Assembly (NCBI GenBank): GCA_029204045.2
Contig: JAQNDB010000480.1
Coordinates: forward strand, 1-64,000
DNA: 64,000 nucleotides
Source: Tillandsia leiboldiana
Lineage: Eukaryota; Streptophyta; Magnoliopsida; Poales; Bromeliaceae
Direction of reading: 5' to 3'
The notes under the pieces were generated by a model. The model did no database searches. It was not told the origin of the DNA and was given only the letters and a program-made list of their open reading frames with translations. This document shows, one piece after another, positions 52,996-64,000 of this stretch; within the stretch, counting starts at the first letter, position 1, and the number at the start of each line of letters is the position of its first letter. The translations under genes and the position numbers were made by a program.

Positions 52996-54584
52996 TGCGT
53001 CGACAAGTCGCGATAGAAGAACAGGCCCAACTCCGGAGTGGCTCTCGAGGGGAGCGACCCCACCGAGGAAAGTATCCGCGCATCTCTGTCGAGCTCAAAT
53101 GTGGCTCATGCAGGCTATAATCCAAATCCTCGATCAACAAGATCGACTGAAACCAAAGGAACACTGTCTCACACACAGGCTGGAAAACTGCACAGCCGAG
53201 ACTCACTGTCACTCAAAATAGCTCTCAAGATCTCAAATCTACAACCCAAGTCACTTTCCCAAGGAAACCTGGTCTACAGACTGCTAACAACTCCACTCGG
53301 TCCCCAGACACGAGTGTAAAAGCATCCCACAATAATCCGACCTCTCGACCCACTACTTGGGCGAGGAGAACTCTAAGTCCAGAGTGATATACAGAAAAGT
53401 GATGTGGGAATGTCTAGAGCAATAAAACCTAGCCCAAGTTGAGGTTTTCTACAGTCTGGCTGAACATGCAACATGTGACAGTGGTGCTAGGTCAAGTTCC
53501 AAGATAAATAATAAACAACAGCTTGTAGGGAGCAAGATAATAATAATCAACAGCTTAGGGAGCAAGATAATAATAATCAACGGATCATCTAACTATAACA
53601 GGAACATCAATTCACGCCTTCTAGCATGCTGGACATCAAACATTAAAATATGCAAGTCCCTAAAGTTAGAATTAGTCCACAGTCCGCTGATCTTGAAAAG
53701 AGGTCACCCACCTGATGCGCTGATCAGTCCAAGTCCTGCAGCTGATAATACCAGGAAAACTGCAACTCCAAATCTAACAGGTCCAGCACAGCCCAACATC
53801 CCCTGGGTACAACACAAGGTTACTAAAACGCTTAACTCCCAAAATCTGCCAAGAGATACCATGCTGAAAATTCAGCCGCAGAGATGCCAATAATTCACCT
53901 GCAGAAAGTGCTCGATAAATTCCAGATAAAATACCCCGGTGTTCTACGCGTCGATAGCTTCGAAACAAGTACCTGCACGTCCAAAACGGAGTCCTCTACG
54001 CTGAGATAAAAATCCGGCAAGGGAAGCACCCCAAACCAAACTGTACCAAATTCCTGTAACAACAAACCGCAGGAAAAGGAGATTCTCACCTTCGTGCAAA
54101 ATCCAGAAAAATCTGAGAAAAATCCAGAAGATTCCTTGCGAAGAGTAGATGAATTTTGCCTTTTGAATCGTCTTGATCCGATGCCTGTGAGCAAAGCTAC
54201 AGCAAGAACACCGCAGTGCTGTCCAAATATCCGCGAAGAAAAAGGGGTCAAAAGGGAGCTCGGAAAACTCTAAGATCATCACGGAAATCGAGGTAGCTCA
54301 AAACACAGGAGTTGAAGTCCTACCTGTCAAGAATCCGATGGCGCGAAAATCGTCGAAAAAGGAGGTCGGGGTGAGTCGGGAGAGCCCAAACACTGCAGAG
54401 GGACGAAGCGGGTCGAAGATGAACAAGCGTCGCGCCGCTCCGAAAAATAGTTAGCCTCGGGATGCGTGCCTCCGAAAATCCTCAAATTCCTCCAAAGAGT
54501 AAAGCTCGGTGTGGGGAAGAACTTCTCTGAAGGCTTCACAGGGAAAAGAAGAGAAAAAAAAGCTAAGAAGAAGCCCAAGAAGCC

Positions 54585-55245
54585 TATTTATAGGCTGGGC
54601 CCAAGCTGAAGTGGGCCGGGTTTCCGGGCGCAGAATTCGGGCGCCTTGCGCCCGGAAATCCGGTCGGACAGACCCCGTCCGACGCGCCCGAAACACCCAG
54701 GTGACGCCACGTCACCCCGCAACAGGGAACAGCGGTGCCGACGACCCGCAGAGCGCCACGTGGCCGTCCCGCGGTCAGCGGGGTAGGTACGGCCCCCCAA
54801 CCGCACGCTGACGCGTGGCGCACTCGAGTACGGCCACCGCTCGCGTTGCGACGCGTGGCGCACTCGAGTGCGGCCGACAGCCGCGTCAGCGCCCCCCTGT
54901 GCGCCCACTGTCCCGAGGCGGGTCCCCACGCATCGCGTGCGCCGCGCGAACTGAGCCCGCCACTCAGCTGCCGCCACGTGTCCCTGCGCCGGGTCTATGC
55001 ACCCGCGCGGGGAACTACGTGGACCGAGCCCCCCAGCGCCCGCCAATCGGAGACCGACACGTGGTCCCGCCCAGGATTCCTGCACCGGCGCTCAAACAGT
55101 GCACCCGCCGGTCAAACTCAGTGAACCGCACAACCAAGGCCAGCAAATCCCCGCTTGCCACGTGTCCTGCGCCGGGCTCATGCACCCGGCCGCGCCGCTC
55201 TGTGGACCGAACGTCGCGAACCGGCCAATTACAGGCCGCCACGTG
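54585..55245 (-). promoter_or_regulatory. Solo LTR U3: five G-boxes, CCAAT motifs and TATA box
   Basis: CACGTG occurs at 54757, 54975, 55058, 55159 and 55240. CCAAT-type GCCAATC/GGCCAATT and GTGGACCG lie between them. TATAAATA (minus) is at 54585-54592. A module of G-box, CCGGGCTCATGCACCC, GTGGACCG and CGGCCAAT recurs imperfectly. Confidence 0.68.
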
Positions 55246-57191
55246 GCAGCCGGCGGTCCACCAACACCCCCGTGCACCAAAAAGTTCCGAAAACTTCCGG
55301 AAGCCCGTTTTTGGTCATCCGGACTCCAAATTTAACAAGCAAATAGCCGTTTTCAAGCGTTTTTCCATGCTGAATCCAATTCCAACCTCTGTTTGGCCTA
55401 AATCCTTATAAAAATTTCGGCAAATGCAGCCGAAAGCCAACACAGTAAAAGATAACACACTGGGTCCATTTGTGGCATCCCCTTGATGCACCATGGACCA
55501 GATACACCAACACTAGGTGTTGTAAACAGTGGATTCACCAAGAAAGCTGCACGGGGTTTAGGGTCTCTACAGATCTTGGACTTCGCTTTTCAGGAACTTG
55601 GATTAGCGCTCGAGGTGGGTGATGTTGTGAACCTCCTACTTGTGAATGTCACTAGGCCTATTAGAATGCCTTGATCATGTGCTATTAATTGTGAATGTAT
55701 CTAGCATGCGTGTATGAGATTAAGGTTCCCTTGTTAATACTTGCATTGTTAGCAGGCTACAAGTTAGTAAGTGGAGTTTCCATGTTTAGATATGCAATTT
55801 AATTAGTTGGAAAGAATATTAAAGCCATATCATGTTATATGTTAAGGGAAGGTTGGAGCATGTGGTTAGAATGCATGTTGTAAAAGGGGTACTTGCTAGT
55901 AGATTGTGCATCCAAATTGTATCATGTATCATATGTCCTGCCACATGTACATCGGGAGTTCCAAACATTTAATGTTGCATATGTTAGAATAATTAAAATG
56001 ATTTTATCAAACAAAGGACTTTGCATGCTTGAATGGTCATCTAGCTAGGCCACCTTTTTCTGCTACACAAACATATTGGAATTGACTTAGGAGAAACCAT
56101 GCTTTTATTCGTTCTCCTGTCGTCTAGTCTTAGGGGATTGTGTAGTCAGATGTTCAGAGTTGGGACAGTCGGGGATCGATGTTTGGGTGTTGCGGCGACC
56201 GCGGACTGTGGGCGGTTGACCGGATTATTATTATTATTATTACTTTTGCATCAGATTGGAGGTAGGGGATCGAGTTTCCCTTTAGTGGATGGGTTTTTCC
56301 ACTCGATCAGAGTCGTGACCCCGTCCTGCTATTTTATGATACGGATGATACTAGTGACAGTGATACTATGCTCGTGTGGGGTCGCTCCCCTCGAGTGCCA
56401 CTTCGGAGTAGGTTTCAGACCGTGTTGGGTGCCGGTCAGACCGTGTTGGGTTCCGGTCATTTGGACAGGGGAGATACTGAGTTGTGAGGTTGACAGCAGA
56501 GCAGGCAGTACCAGTGTTTTCTGGTGTTTCGATTGGGTTGGTCTGTCAGTCTTTGACGTTCTGGTGCATACTTTCAGCCATTCTTTTGTTAGGCATCGTA
56601 GAGGCATGTTAGTGGTAGCTCTTCATCAGTAGTGTACTTGTAGCTTACCACCTCTGTTTTCATTTTTCGCCTCTGATAGTCCTAGTGGGCATGTCTGAGT
56701 TTGAGGTCTACCCACTAGGGGAGGCTACTGTTTTTATAGTAGTTCTCACCCCCCCCACTGCTTTCTCTTTTCTTTTTCCCCTTTGTTTTGCAGAGTCCTC
56801 TGCGGGAGCTGCGGGACCCTCTTCCCTGGATCGAGGTAAGTGGATCGCGGATTAGATAGCCACTGCCCCGAGTTCGAGTTTTGTAGTTTTGATGTATCCC
56901 CGGTACACTCAGACGGTTGTATTTCCTTTTATTTTGGGTCTGGCTGCGGCCGGCTGGTTGTATTTTATTTCGTGAGCTGGGAGAGACATTTGTATATTTG
57001 TGAGAGCTTATTGTACTTTTATTTCCTGCATTTGTCTGAGATGTATTAGTTTTAGTTTAGCTCTGTTTTATGCTCCTTTATTATATTTTATATCTGAGCA
57101 GGTTACCAGTGCTTCGTGTACACGAAAAATTCCGTATGCACGGCGGATCTGTGGACGGGCCCGGGTTCTGGTTTACACCCGGGGCGTGACA

Positions 57192-57308
57192 CCTGATCCT
57201 TTTGAATTCTTCTTTCTTGAGATTGAGTTAAATGATCCAACTTTCTTCACCTTCAATCTTCAAAACTTGAACCTTTCACGAAACTACGCCAACTCAAATT
57301 CCGTAACA
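57192..57308 (-). mobile_element. Copia-A 5' LTR, remaining start
   Basis: This completes the LTR broken by Tekay-2. The minus strand begins TGTTACGGAATTTGAG at 57308, followed outward by the AATAA duplication. Confidence 0.93.
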
Positions 57309-57313
57309 AATAA

Positions 57314-58850
57314 CGCCTCCAGCTCCCCAGACACCACTCACTCCCCGTGATTACTCCTCAACAACAACACCAGCAAAATCCAGAACGGCATAGCCCGATC
57401 GCGCAATTCCCCCATCTCACGAGCCAGAATTCGCAACGGGCGCCCCTCGTACTCCAAACGATCATAGACCTCAAAGAGGCAAGTCAATCACGGGCGAGGG
57501 ATCCAAAAACACAACACTCCTGAGCTTGCGACATGAAATACCAGAGGGGCTCCAATTAAAAGTTGGGGGAAGCTGGAATAACCTCTAGTGCAACACGCAC
57601 CAAACCACTTCCCGTGTCAACTCAATCAGGGTCACCCGAAGTATACCCACACTCTCATCCAATAAGGGAAAGAATCCAATAAGCTGGGGTCTTCACTCAG
57701 TTACCTCCCGATCCAAATCTACCCGAGTGAACTACTCAGCCACGGTCTCCTATGAAGAGGAACCCTCAGGGACACAACCACAAGCTGTGTTTGCCGCAAC
57801 AGTCCACGCCGCGCCAGCTGTGGAATCATCCAGCTCAACCCTAGCCAGCTCTCCTGTTCCAGGTATCTGCCATCACAGTGGCCCTGTCGGGGTAATCCAA
57901 AATGCTCACTAATAACCCAACGGTAATTCCACAGTCACTATGGAAGGTATCACTAAAACTCGCAGATCTCTCTCCCAAGACTGGAAATACTAGTATTGGC
58001 ACGGTATCAGTCTCATCATCCGATTGCCAAGCTCTCCTGGCACTACCCAGTCCAAGAAGCTCCTAACTTTGACCATAAATATTGATCTCGGCTGATTCCC
58101 AATTAGTATCCATATTGGCTGGATTTCCACTGCCGCCCCTACGGCTAACGCAAAGCGACCCAAGAAGGCATGCACTTGGAGCTAGAACTTGTATCTCAAT
58201 AACTTGGCATACAGCTTCATCCACAAGTGCTCCAAGTCGCTCTAGGAGTAAATCAAAATATCCTCGGGGAACACCACTCCCAATCCGTCCAAGTACAACT
58301 AGGACACACAATTCCTCAAGTCTTGAAGTCACAGGGCATCAGTCATTCCATTTGGCCTCACCATGCTCTCATATTGCCCTTACCGGACCCTGAATGCCAT
58401 CCAGGCACAGCCCTCGGCTGTCAAATCCCAAGTAGGTACTGGCATCATACTATAATTGCCGGAATAGAATTCCAACAAAAGGTCCTTGATAATACCTGAA
58501 CCTGCCTGTGCTCAAATCGTAACGAACCCTCATCATCGTCTATCCAAGACGTGGCACTAGGTCCAACAGACCCCTTGATCCCTCAGATCCTGCGACTGTG
58601 CCATCAGCTCTCTCAGCTCCACAGGCGATATCCAATGAGGTGCTGCCGAGGGTGACGCGGTCCCTCGAACCACGTCAAACGCAATCTCTATTTCTCTAAC
58701 CGGCGGCATTGACAACAGCTCAGGTGGAATCACACCCGGGATCTCGTGGGCAACCGAGATATCCTTGAGTCCCGGTGCCGCCGTAAGCACCTCTCATACT
58801 GTCGCTATAACCTGCGTGCTCTAATAATCTCAACAAGCAAGCCTCATCTT
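57314..58850 (-). pseudogene. L0 interior: decayed gag-pol remnant related to LARD-1
   Basis: It is homologous to 31370-32940 of LARD-1 over its length. Minus-strand traces include a chromodomain-like stretch (near 57320-57440) and a pre-RT segment at 58557-58790 (GLKDISVAHEIPGV, APHWISPVELREL). These share AHEIPGV and PHWISP with LARD-1, against AREFPDV and PYRMAP in Tekay-2. No intact ORF is present. The interior is cut at 58850 by copia-C. Confidence 0.8.
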
Positions 58851-59459
58851 TGTTACGGAATTTGAGTTGGTGTATTTCGTGAAATTGGTTAAGTCTTGAA
58901 GATTGAAGATGAAGAAAGTTGGATCATATACCTCAATCTCAAGAAAGAAGAATTCAAAAGGATCAGGTACGTTTAATTAAATAATTTTGATGATCCGAAT
59001 ACTTCTTATAGTGTAGAAACACTTGGATGAATTTTTTATTGCATAAAAATAAAAAACTGGACATTCCATATGTTCAGAGTCCGGATCGGGCTTTACAGTC
59101 CGGACCCCGAACATAGGTTAGTTCATGCATAATTCCAGTCCGGACCCTGGGAATTTCAGTCCGGACCCCGAACGTGGAATTTGCAAGAAATGAATGAACA
59201 GTTCGGACCGTGGATTTCAGTCCGGACCCCGAATGTCGTCTTTTCTGGAAATTGTCTATTTCGCTGAGACAGTCCGGACCGCCAACTCCAGTCCGGACCG
59301 TCGTACTGTAAAATTCCAGAAATGGTTAGTTTTTGATTCTTATCTTCTTCCACAAGTTTCTAACCTATAAATAGACCCTATATTTCATCTCTTAGGGTAA
59401 TCCAAAATATTCCATTAGAATCCGTACAAAATTAAAAGACGATCAAAGATTACGGTTCT
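58851..59459 (+). mobile_element. Copia-C: LTR start, cut by copia-B
   Basis: It starts TGTTACGGAATTTGAG and follows the copia LTR layout to about 85 bp past the TATA box (59366-59373), where copia-B begins. The rest would lie beyond the window. It is plus strand, opposite to copia-A. Confidence 0.85.
59098..59373 (+). promoter_or_regulatory. Copia-C U3: GTCCGGAC palindrome array and TATA box
   Basis: The 8-base palindrome GTCCGGAC is perfect at 59098, 59138, 59159, 59220, 59272 and 59291. It stands where copia-A and copia-B have GATCCGGATC. TATAAATA is at 59366-59373. Confidence 0.72.
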
Positions 59460-60731
59460 TGTTACGGATTTTGTTTTGGCGCATTTCGTGAAAGTGTTAA
59501 GTCTTGAAGATTGAAGATGAATGAAGTTTGGATCATATACGTCAATCTCAAGAAAGAAGAATTCAAAAGGATCAGGTAAGTTTAACTAAATATTTTTGGT
59601 GATCCGAATACTTCTTGTAGTGTAGAAACACTTGGAAGAATTTTTTATTGCATAAAAATCAAGAACTGAACATGGGACATGTTCAGGATCCGGATTAGTC
59701 AGTCCAATCCGGATCCCGAAGGGGGCTTGTTCATTGGCAAATCCGATCCGGATCAAAGTCCATTTCGATCCGGATCCCGAACATGGGAATTTGCTGGAAT
59801 ACATGAACGATCCGGATCGTGCATTACAATCCCGATCCCGAACCCTGTTTTACTGGAATTGCCTGACTCGTTACGACGATCCGGATCACAGTTAATCCGA
59901 TCCGGATCGCCGTCGTGAAAATTTCCAGAAACGGACAGTTTTTGATCCTTATCTTCTTCCTAGGGTTTCTAACCTATATATAGACCCTATGATTCTTTTT
60001 CAAGGGTGAATCCACATACAAGCCGTCATCTTTTATGCGGCCTAAGATCCACATATAGAGAAGAAAGGAAATCATTAGATATTACCCTATGTTTCTTCAT
60101 CTATATTGATTAGTTTGATTCTAGGTTTTCATACTCACATCTTGAGTTGAATCAAACTAATGAATACTTAGATGGTATTTCCTATCTATCTTTGATCTAA
60201 GTATTCGGCGGATCATCACCACCCAAAAACAACGATTTACCCCAAAATCGGCGCGTGGACTCGCGTGGCCTTGTGGATTCAAGGTGCAACCGCTCTCGTG
60301 GATTCGGAGCGAGGTACGTTCGTGGATTCGAAGCGTGCTACTGGGTGAAGACCGTGGATTCGGTCAGACGTCGTGGACTCGACGTTGGACGCCGTGGATT
60401 CGGCGTTGGACGCAGATCGTGGATTCGTGAAGCGTTGTGGAGCGAGCGGAGAAGATCAACTAGGAGCGTATGGAAAAGGTTGAGTCGTCTGTGAGTACGG
60501 TATATCACCTTGTACGTGTTCAATTCTAGTGGATTTCACCGTGTTATCGGTCCCGTGGTTTTTTACTCCGGTTTGGAGTTTTCCACGTAAAAATCTTGCG
60601 TGTTCATTTACATTTCCGCATTGGGTTTTTAATTGCGCAATGATTTTTTGAGTGTTTATTGTTTACACCTATTCACCCCCCTCTAGGTGTTTTTTCCCCT
60701 ATTTAGATCCATTATTACATATAACCCAACA
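59460..60731 (+). mobile_element. Copia-B 5' LTR (1272 bp)
   Basis: It starts TGTTACGGATTTTG and ends ATAACCCAACA, followed by PBS and gag. The preceding GTTCT (59455-59459) should be its target duplication; the partner lies outside the window. Confidence 0.9.
59687..59982 (+). promoter_or_regulatory. Copia-B U3: GATCCGGATC palindrome array and TATA box
   Basis: The palindrome is perfect at 59745, 59767, 59809, 59878 and 59899, with variants at 59687, about 59706 and about 59832. It forms pairs 20-25 bp apart, repeated every 60-70 bp. TATATATA is at 59975-59982. Confidence 0.75.
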
Positions 60732-60733
60732 AG

Positions 60734-60748
60734 TGGCATCAGAGAGGG
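60734..60748 (+). other. Copia-B primer-binding site
   Basis: TGGCATCAGAGAGGG lies two bases after the LTR. It has one difference (C for T) from the copia-A site. Confidence 0.85.
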
Positions 60749-60764
60749 AATAGGGTTGTAAACA

Positions 60765-61534
60765 ATGGTTGAAGGTGGAAACATCAACAGACCCCCATTC
60801 TTTGATGGAACAAATTATGCATACTGGAGAGTACGGATGAAAGCCTTTTTAATTTCCATCGACGAACGGGTGTGGCAATCAATTGAATTAGGATGGACTA
60901 ATCCAACTGAAATTATTGCTGATGTTCGCACCATCAAACCTAGGTCGAAATGGACCAAGGAAGAGTTAGATTCATCTTCTTACAATGGCAAGGGAATTAA
61001 TGCTATTTTTAATGCCTTATCTCAAACTGAATTCTCTCGCGTCTCGGCATGTGAGACTGCGAAAGAAATCTGGGATGTTATTCAGGTTACACATGAGGGA
61101 ACTAACCTCGTGAAGATTCAAAAGCTGCAAATGCTTACGAGCAGATTTGACTCTATTTTCATGGCAGAAAATGAATCTTTCACGGACTACTATACACGAT
61201 TGCAAGACATCGTAAACTCATGTGCTAACCTGGGAGAGAAGATTCCAGAATTTAAGGTTGTAAGAAAGATCTTAAGAACTCTTCCTGAACGATTTCGCCC
61301 AAAGGTTACAGCCATTGAAACTATTAAACACTCAGACGAAATGCGTGTAGAAGAACTAGTTGGTTCATTACAAACTTATGAAATGACATTTACTACTAAC
61401 TATTCTTCGGGAAAGGCATCCTCTTCTAAGTCTTCAGGTTATGCTTTGAAAACAACAAAGGAAGAAGACACGGATTCATCCTCCTCAGACGATGACGAAA
61501 ACCTATCTATGGAGGAATTTGAGAAGGAGCTCGC
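60765..61534 (+). pseudogene. gag: Copia-B gag, truncated by a Tekay-type LTR
   Basis: It starts MVEGGNINRPPFFDGTNYAYW and is close to copia-A gag over about 256 residues (differences such as WRVRM for WKVRM). It covers the capsid-like region but stops before the zinc knuckle, where the LTR at 61535 inserts after MEEFEKELA. The open frame runs on to 61724 only by chance through LTR sequence. Confidence 0.93.
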
Positions 61535-64000
61535 TGTGATGACCAGGATCTCCGCAGTGCTGTTGCAGTACGTTGGGTGGCTTCTGGAGGCCTACGGGGT
61601 GCGTTGGAGGTGTTTGTGCACCAAATGGACACAAGTGGCGGACTTCGGGCTTAATTGGATCACGTGGGTGATCAGTGGACTCCGTCGGATCTTCGGAAGT
61701 GGTTTCGCGCAAAGTGGATATTAAAATTGGGCTCAGCGCGAAGTTTGGGCAAAAGAACACCTTTCCGGATGCCTTCGGCAAATTTTGGGGTTGGAATTTA
61801 GCAAAATGGACATCAAATTTGGATTCAGCGCGCGAAAACGGTCAAAATGGACTACCTACTTGATGTTTTGGACAACCGGACACTGTTCATGCCGGAACAG
61901 TGTTTCCGGCCGCCGGCGGGCAGCGGCGGCGGCGGCGGGCAGCGGCGGAGCAGCCGCGGGCAGCGCAACGGGCAGAGGCGCGGGCCGCCCGGTCCACGCG
62001 GCGGGCGTGCACCGGGGGCTGGACGCGTGGCGGCTCGGGAGTGGGCCGGTCCGCGGGGCGCGGTCTACGGAGAGCGCGGGGCGCACGGTGGACCGGCGGG
62101 ACACGTGGCGGATTTTGGTTGGCGGGCTCATGCAGGCTGGGACCACGGAGCGCGGGGTGCCTCGGAACAGTGCGCGGCAGGGGGTGCCAGGCGGCGCGCC
62201 AGGGTTGGTCGGAGGGGTTAGTGCGGGCCAGGTGGCGCCTTGTGATTCGCGGGCGCCACCCACCCGCGTTGACCAGGGTGGCCACGCGGCGCGACGCGTG
62301 CGGCGGGATTGGCTGTTGCCTGTACGCGGGCGACGTGGAGGCCCAGGGACGTTTCGGGCGCGCACAGTGTTGGGCCGGGCCCAACACTATAGCAGCCCGA
62401 AAATCGGGAGCGCCCGAAAGTTGGGACCCATTGGTCATTTCTCCAATTGTTTTTCTTGGCCTATAAATAGGCCGAGTTCTGTAGTGAAGAACTCTTTCCC
62501 TGTTCCTCCTTTCACAGTGCTACCTTCACGAGATTTCTTCATCTCCCAGAGCCGGATCCATCTGCAGATTCCTGGATTTTTCTGTGGCACGCATCCCAAG
62601 GTTTCTATTTTTACGGCGCGGCGCGACGCTCGTTCGTTTGTGGTCTTCTTCGTCGCGTTTTGGTGCGGGGACTCCCCTGGCTTACCCCGAGCACCTTTTT
62701 CTGTGATTCTTGCGCCATTGGCTTCAAGACAGGTAGGGCTACGTTTCCCGTGTTTGCTGGTTTTTCCCATTCAGAGCTTTTCATGGGTTTTTTGGATCAT
62801 CTTGTGACCTCATTTTCTGGGGCGGAGTTTTGGACAGTGCTGCAGTATTTTGATGATATCTTCGCGCACAGGCATCGGATTGGAGCGATTCAAAAGGCGT
62901 TTTGCATCTACACATCACGTGGAATATCCCCTGTTTTTATTGGAATTTTCTGAATATTTTTCGAAGGTGAGAAATCTCTGGTTACAGGAATTAGTGCTAC
63001 AGTTTTTGAGAGCAGATTATTTTGGGGTGGTCCCCTTGTCGGATTTATTTCTCAGTGTAGGAAACTCAGATTTGAGCGTGCAGGTACTCGTTTCGACGGG
63101 TTCGTCGCGAGGATCGTGAGAGTATTTTTCTTAGATTTTTCCGGGCACTCCTCGCAGGTAAAAACAGGGCATGTTTGGACTGTTAGCTTTGGGACAGCAT
63201 GTGTTGAGTTTAATTGTATGTTTTGGGGTACTTCTTGTTCAGTGATCGCGGCGGTTTAGCTTTTTGGCCTGGAGCACTTTTTGGACTTGGATTTAGCGAT
63301 CGAGGTGGGTGGTTGTTATACTCCTCATTTTTCCGACATACCCCTAGGAATATTGGAGAGATCCTCCAATTGGTTTATTGAATGATCAATTATGGACATG
63401 CATGCTTAAAGTAAATGATTGTGAGCCTATCATATGAAAATTACTATTGTGGAACTCTGATAGTGGTTGGGGGTTATACATGTTTGTATGGGTATAGTTT
63501 TGGCACCTAACCTTGCATGTGGAATTTACTTTTATGCTGGGATAAAATGAAATGTCTTGTGGGAGGGTACCACTTGAGGATCTTTTGGGACATGCATAGG
63601 TGGATGATTTGGGTGAGGGAAAGTTGTGGATTTTAAACATGTGTGGTTGGATAATGTTTTAGCATGATGGTTATACCTATGCGGAGCTTTTAATTGATAC
63701 ACATGTGGGGCCTTTATTTGTCGCACTTTCTTTATCTTTCATGAGGACATCTGCATGCTTGTTTGGACATCTAGGTAGGCCATCTTTTATCGCTACACTT
63801 TCATGCTGGAACTTGACTTAGGAGAAACCTTGCTTGTTTCTTTTCTCCTTTCGTTAGTCAGGTGGTATTTGCTGCTCGGGTTTGAGCAGGGGTTTGGGAT
63901 AGTGTAGCCGGGGCATGGATTATGTATTATGGGTTTTGGCGGCGACCGCGGATATTGGGCGGTTGACCGGATGTCGGTTATAGGACATCGGTGATAGGGC
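61535..64000 (+). mobile_element. Tekay-3 LTR, running off the window
   Basis: It starts TGTGATGACCAGG, related to the L0 and LARD-1 LTR starts. The preceding five bases are CTCGC (61530-61534). U3 is GC-rich, and the R/U5 part resembles Tekay-2 from about 62580 on. Whether it is a solo LTR or a 5' LTR cannot be seen. Confidence 0.88.
62102..62469 (+). promoter_or_regulatory. Tekay-3 U3: G-box and TATA box
   Basis: There is one perfect CACGTG at 62102, plus a decayed GACGCGTGGCGG near 62024. TATAAATA is at 62462-62469. The cluster is weaker than in the other LTRs. Confidence 0.55.

Larger units (their letters stand above)
52207..55571 (-). mobile_element. Solo LTR of another Tekay-type family (3365 bp)
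   Basis: It is flanked by GATCT at 52202-52206 and 55572-55576. On the minus strand it starts TGTAGAGACCCTAAACCCC and ends CCGGGGCGTGACA. No PBS, PPT or coding sequence is present. Its U3/R layout resembles Tekay-2, but it is clearly diverged. Confidence 0.95.
42111..57191 (+). mobile_element. Tekay-2: full-length Ty3/gypsy chromovirus
   Basis: It is flanked by CCTGA at 42106-42110 and 57192-57196. LTRs are 3275 bp and, after removing the nested solo LTR, 3271 bp. The interior is PBS, leader hairpin, gag, PR-RT-RH-INT-chromodomain, post-stop hairpin and PPT. Without the nested solo LTR the element is about 11.7 kb. The near-identity of its LTRs suggests it is among the younger insertions. 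Confidence 0.95.
50551..57191 (+). mobile_element. Tekay-2 3' LTR, interrupted by a solo LTR
   Basis: It starts TGTAGTGTACTGG and matches the 5' LTR at an offset of 8440 up to 52206. It resumes after the solo LTR and its duplicated GATCT (55577) and ends CGTGACA at 57191. Confidence 0.95.
11393..57308 (-). mobile_element. Copia-A: SIRE-like Ty1/copia element split by three nested insertions
   Basis: The element is bounded by AATAA at 11388-11392 and 57309-57313. Subtracting Tekay-1, the LARD and Tekay-2, each with its duplicated target, leaves about 11.5 kb. Order on the minus strand is 5' LTR (57308-57192 and 42110-40927), PBS, gag, protease, integrase, reverse transcriptase, RNase H (to 25304), spacer, env-position ORF (14946-13429), spacer with purine tracts, then 3' LTR (12687-11393). 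The two LTRs are 1295 and about 1296 bp, with roughly 20 differences counted by eye. Gene order and the extra ORF point to the SIRE/Maximus lineage. Confidence 0.92.

Noticed and set aside
61535..61724. C-terminal extension of the copia-B gag ORF
   Set aside because: It is chance read-through into the Tekay-3 LTR, not a fused domain.

Overview
This window is plant heterochromatin built almost entirely of LTR retrotransposons inserted into one another. The organism is probably a flowering plant with a large genome. The evidence is Ty3/gypsy polyproteins of the plant chromovirus (Tekay/Del-like) type, Ty1/copia elements of SIRE type with an extra downstream ORF, and tRNA-iMet primer-binding sites. 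I found no host gene, rRNA, tRNA or CRISPR.

Layout by nesting. The oldest visible layer (L0) is a minus-strand, decayed, Tekay-like element. Its LTR lies at 4856-6709 plus 10826-11304, and its interior at 11305-11392 plus 57314-58850. It was hit by a plus-strand gypsy element T0 (pol remnant and 3' LTR, 1-4855), a solo LTR (6710-10820, TSD GCGCG), a SIRE-like copia element (copia-A, 11393-57308, TSD AATAA) and a copia LTR (copia-C, 58851-59459). Copia-A was then hit by Tekay-1 (15064-23889, TSD TCAAT), a non-autonomous LARD-type element (28299-38765, TSD TTTTC) and Tekay-2 (42111-57191, TSD CCTGA). Tekay-2 carries a minus-strand solo LTR (52207-55571, TSD GATCT) inside its 3' LTR. On the right, copia-B (from 59460) sits in copia-C, and a Tekay-type LTR (from 61535, running off the window) sits in copia-B.

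With the nested DNA subtracted, copia-A is about 11.5 kb. It has LTRs of about 1.3 kb, one gag-pro-int-rt-rh frame broken only by two TAA codons, and a separate 505-codon env-position ORF. Tekay-1 and Tekay-2 each have gag-pro-rt-rh-int-chromodomain coding. Tekay-1 is broken by one TAG. Tekay-2 is broken by one TAG and one missing base. The LARD elements have decayed coding but intact cis signals: LTRs, PBS, a leader hairpin, a post-stop hairpin and a PPT. They therefore look like parasites of the autonomous Tekay elements.

The most interesting signals are non-coding. (1) A leader stem-loop with a palindromic CTGCAG loop, at the same distance from the LTR in Tekay-2 and in the LARD, resembles a retroviral dimerisation site. 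(2) A hairpin just after the pol stop is conserved in five elements. (3) Clusters of G-box CACGTG sites lie upstream of the TATA box in most Tekay-type LTRs. (4) Arrays of palindromes (GATCCGGATC, or GTCCGGAC in copia-C) lie upstream of the TATA box in copia LTRs. (5) A copy of that array lies between pol and the env-position ORF, with a plausible intron. All of this was read by eye; no alignment or folding program was run.
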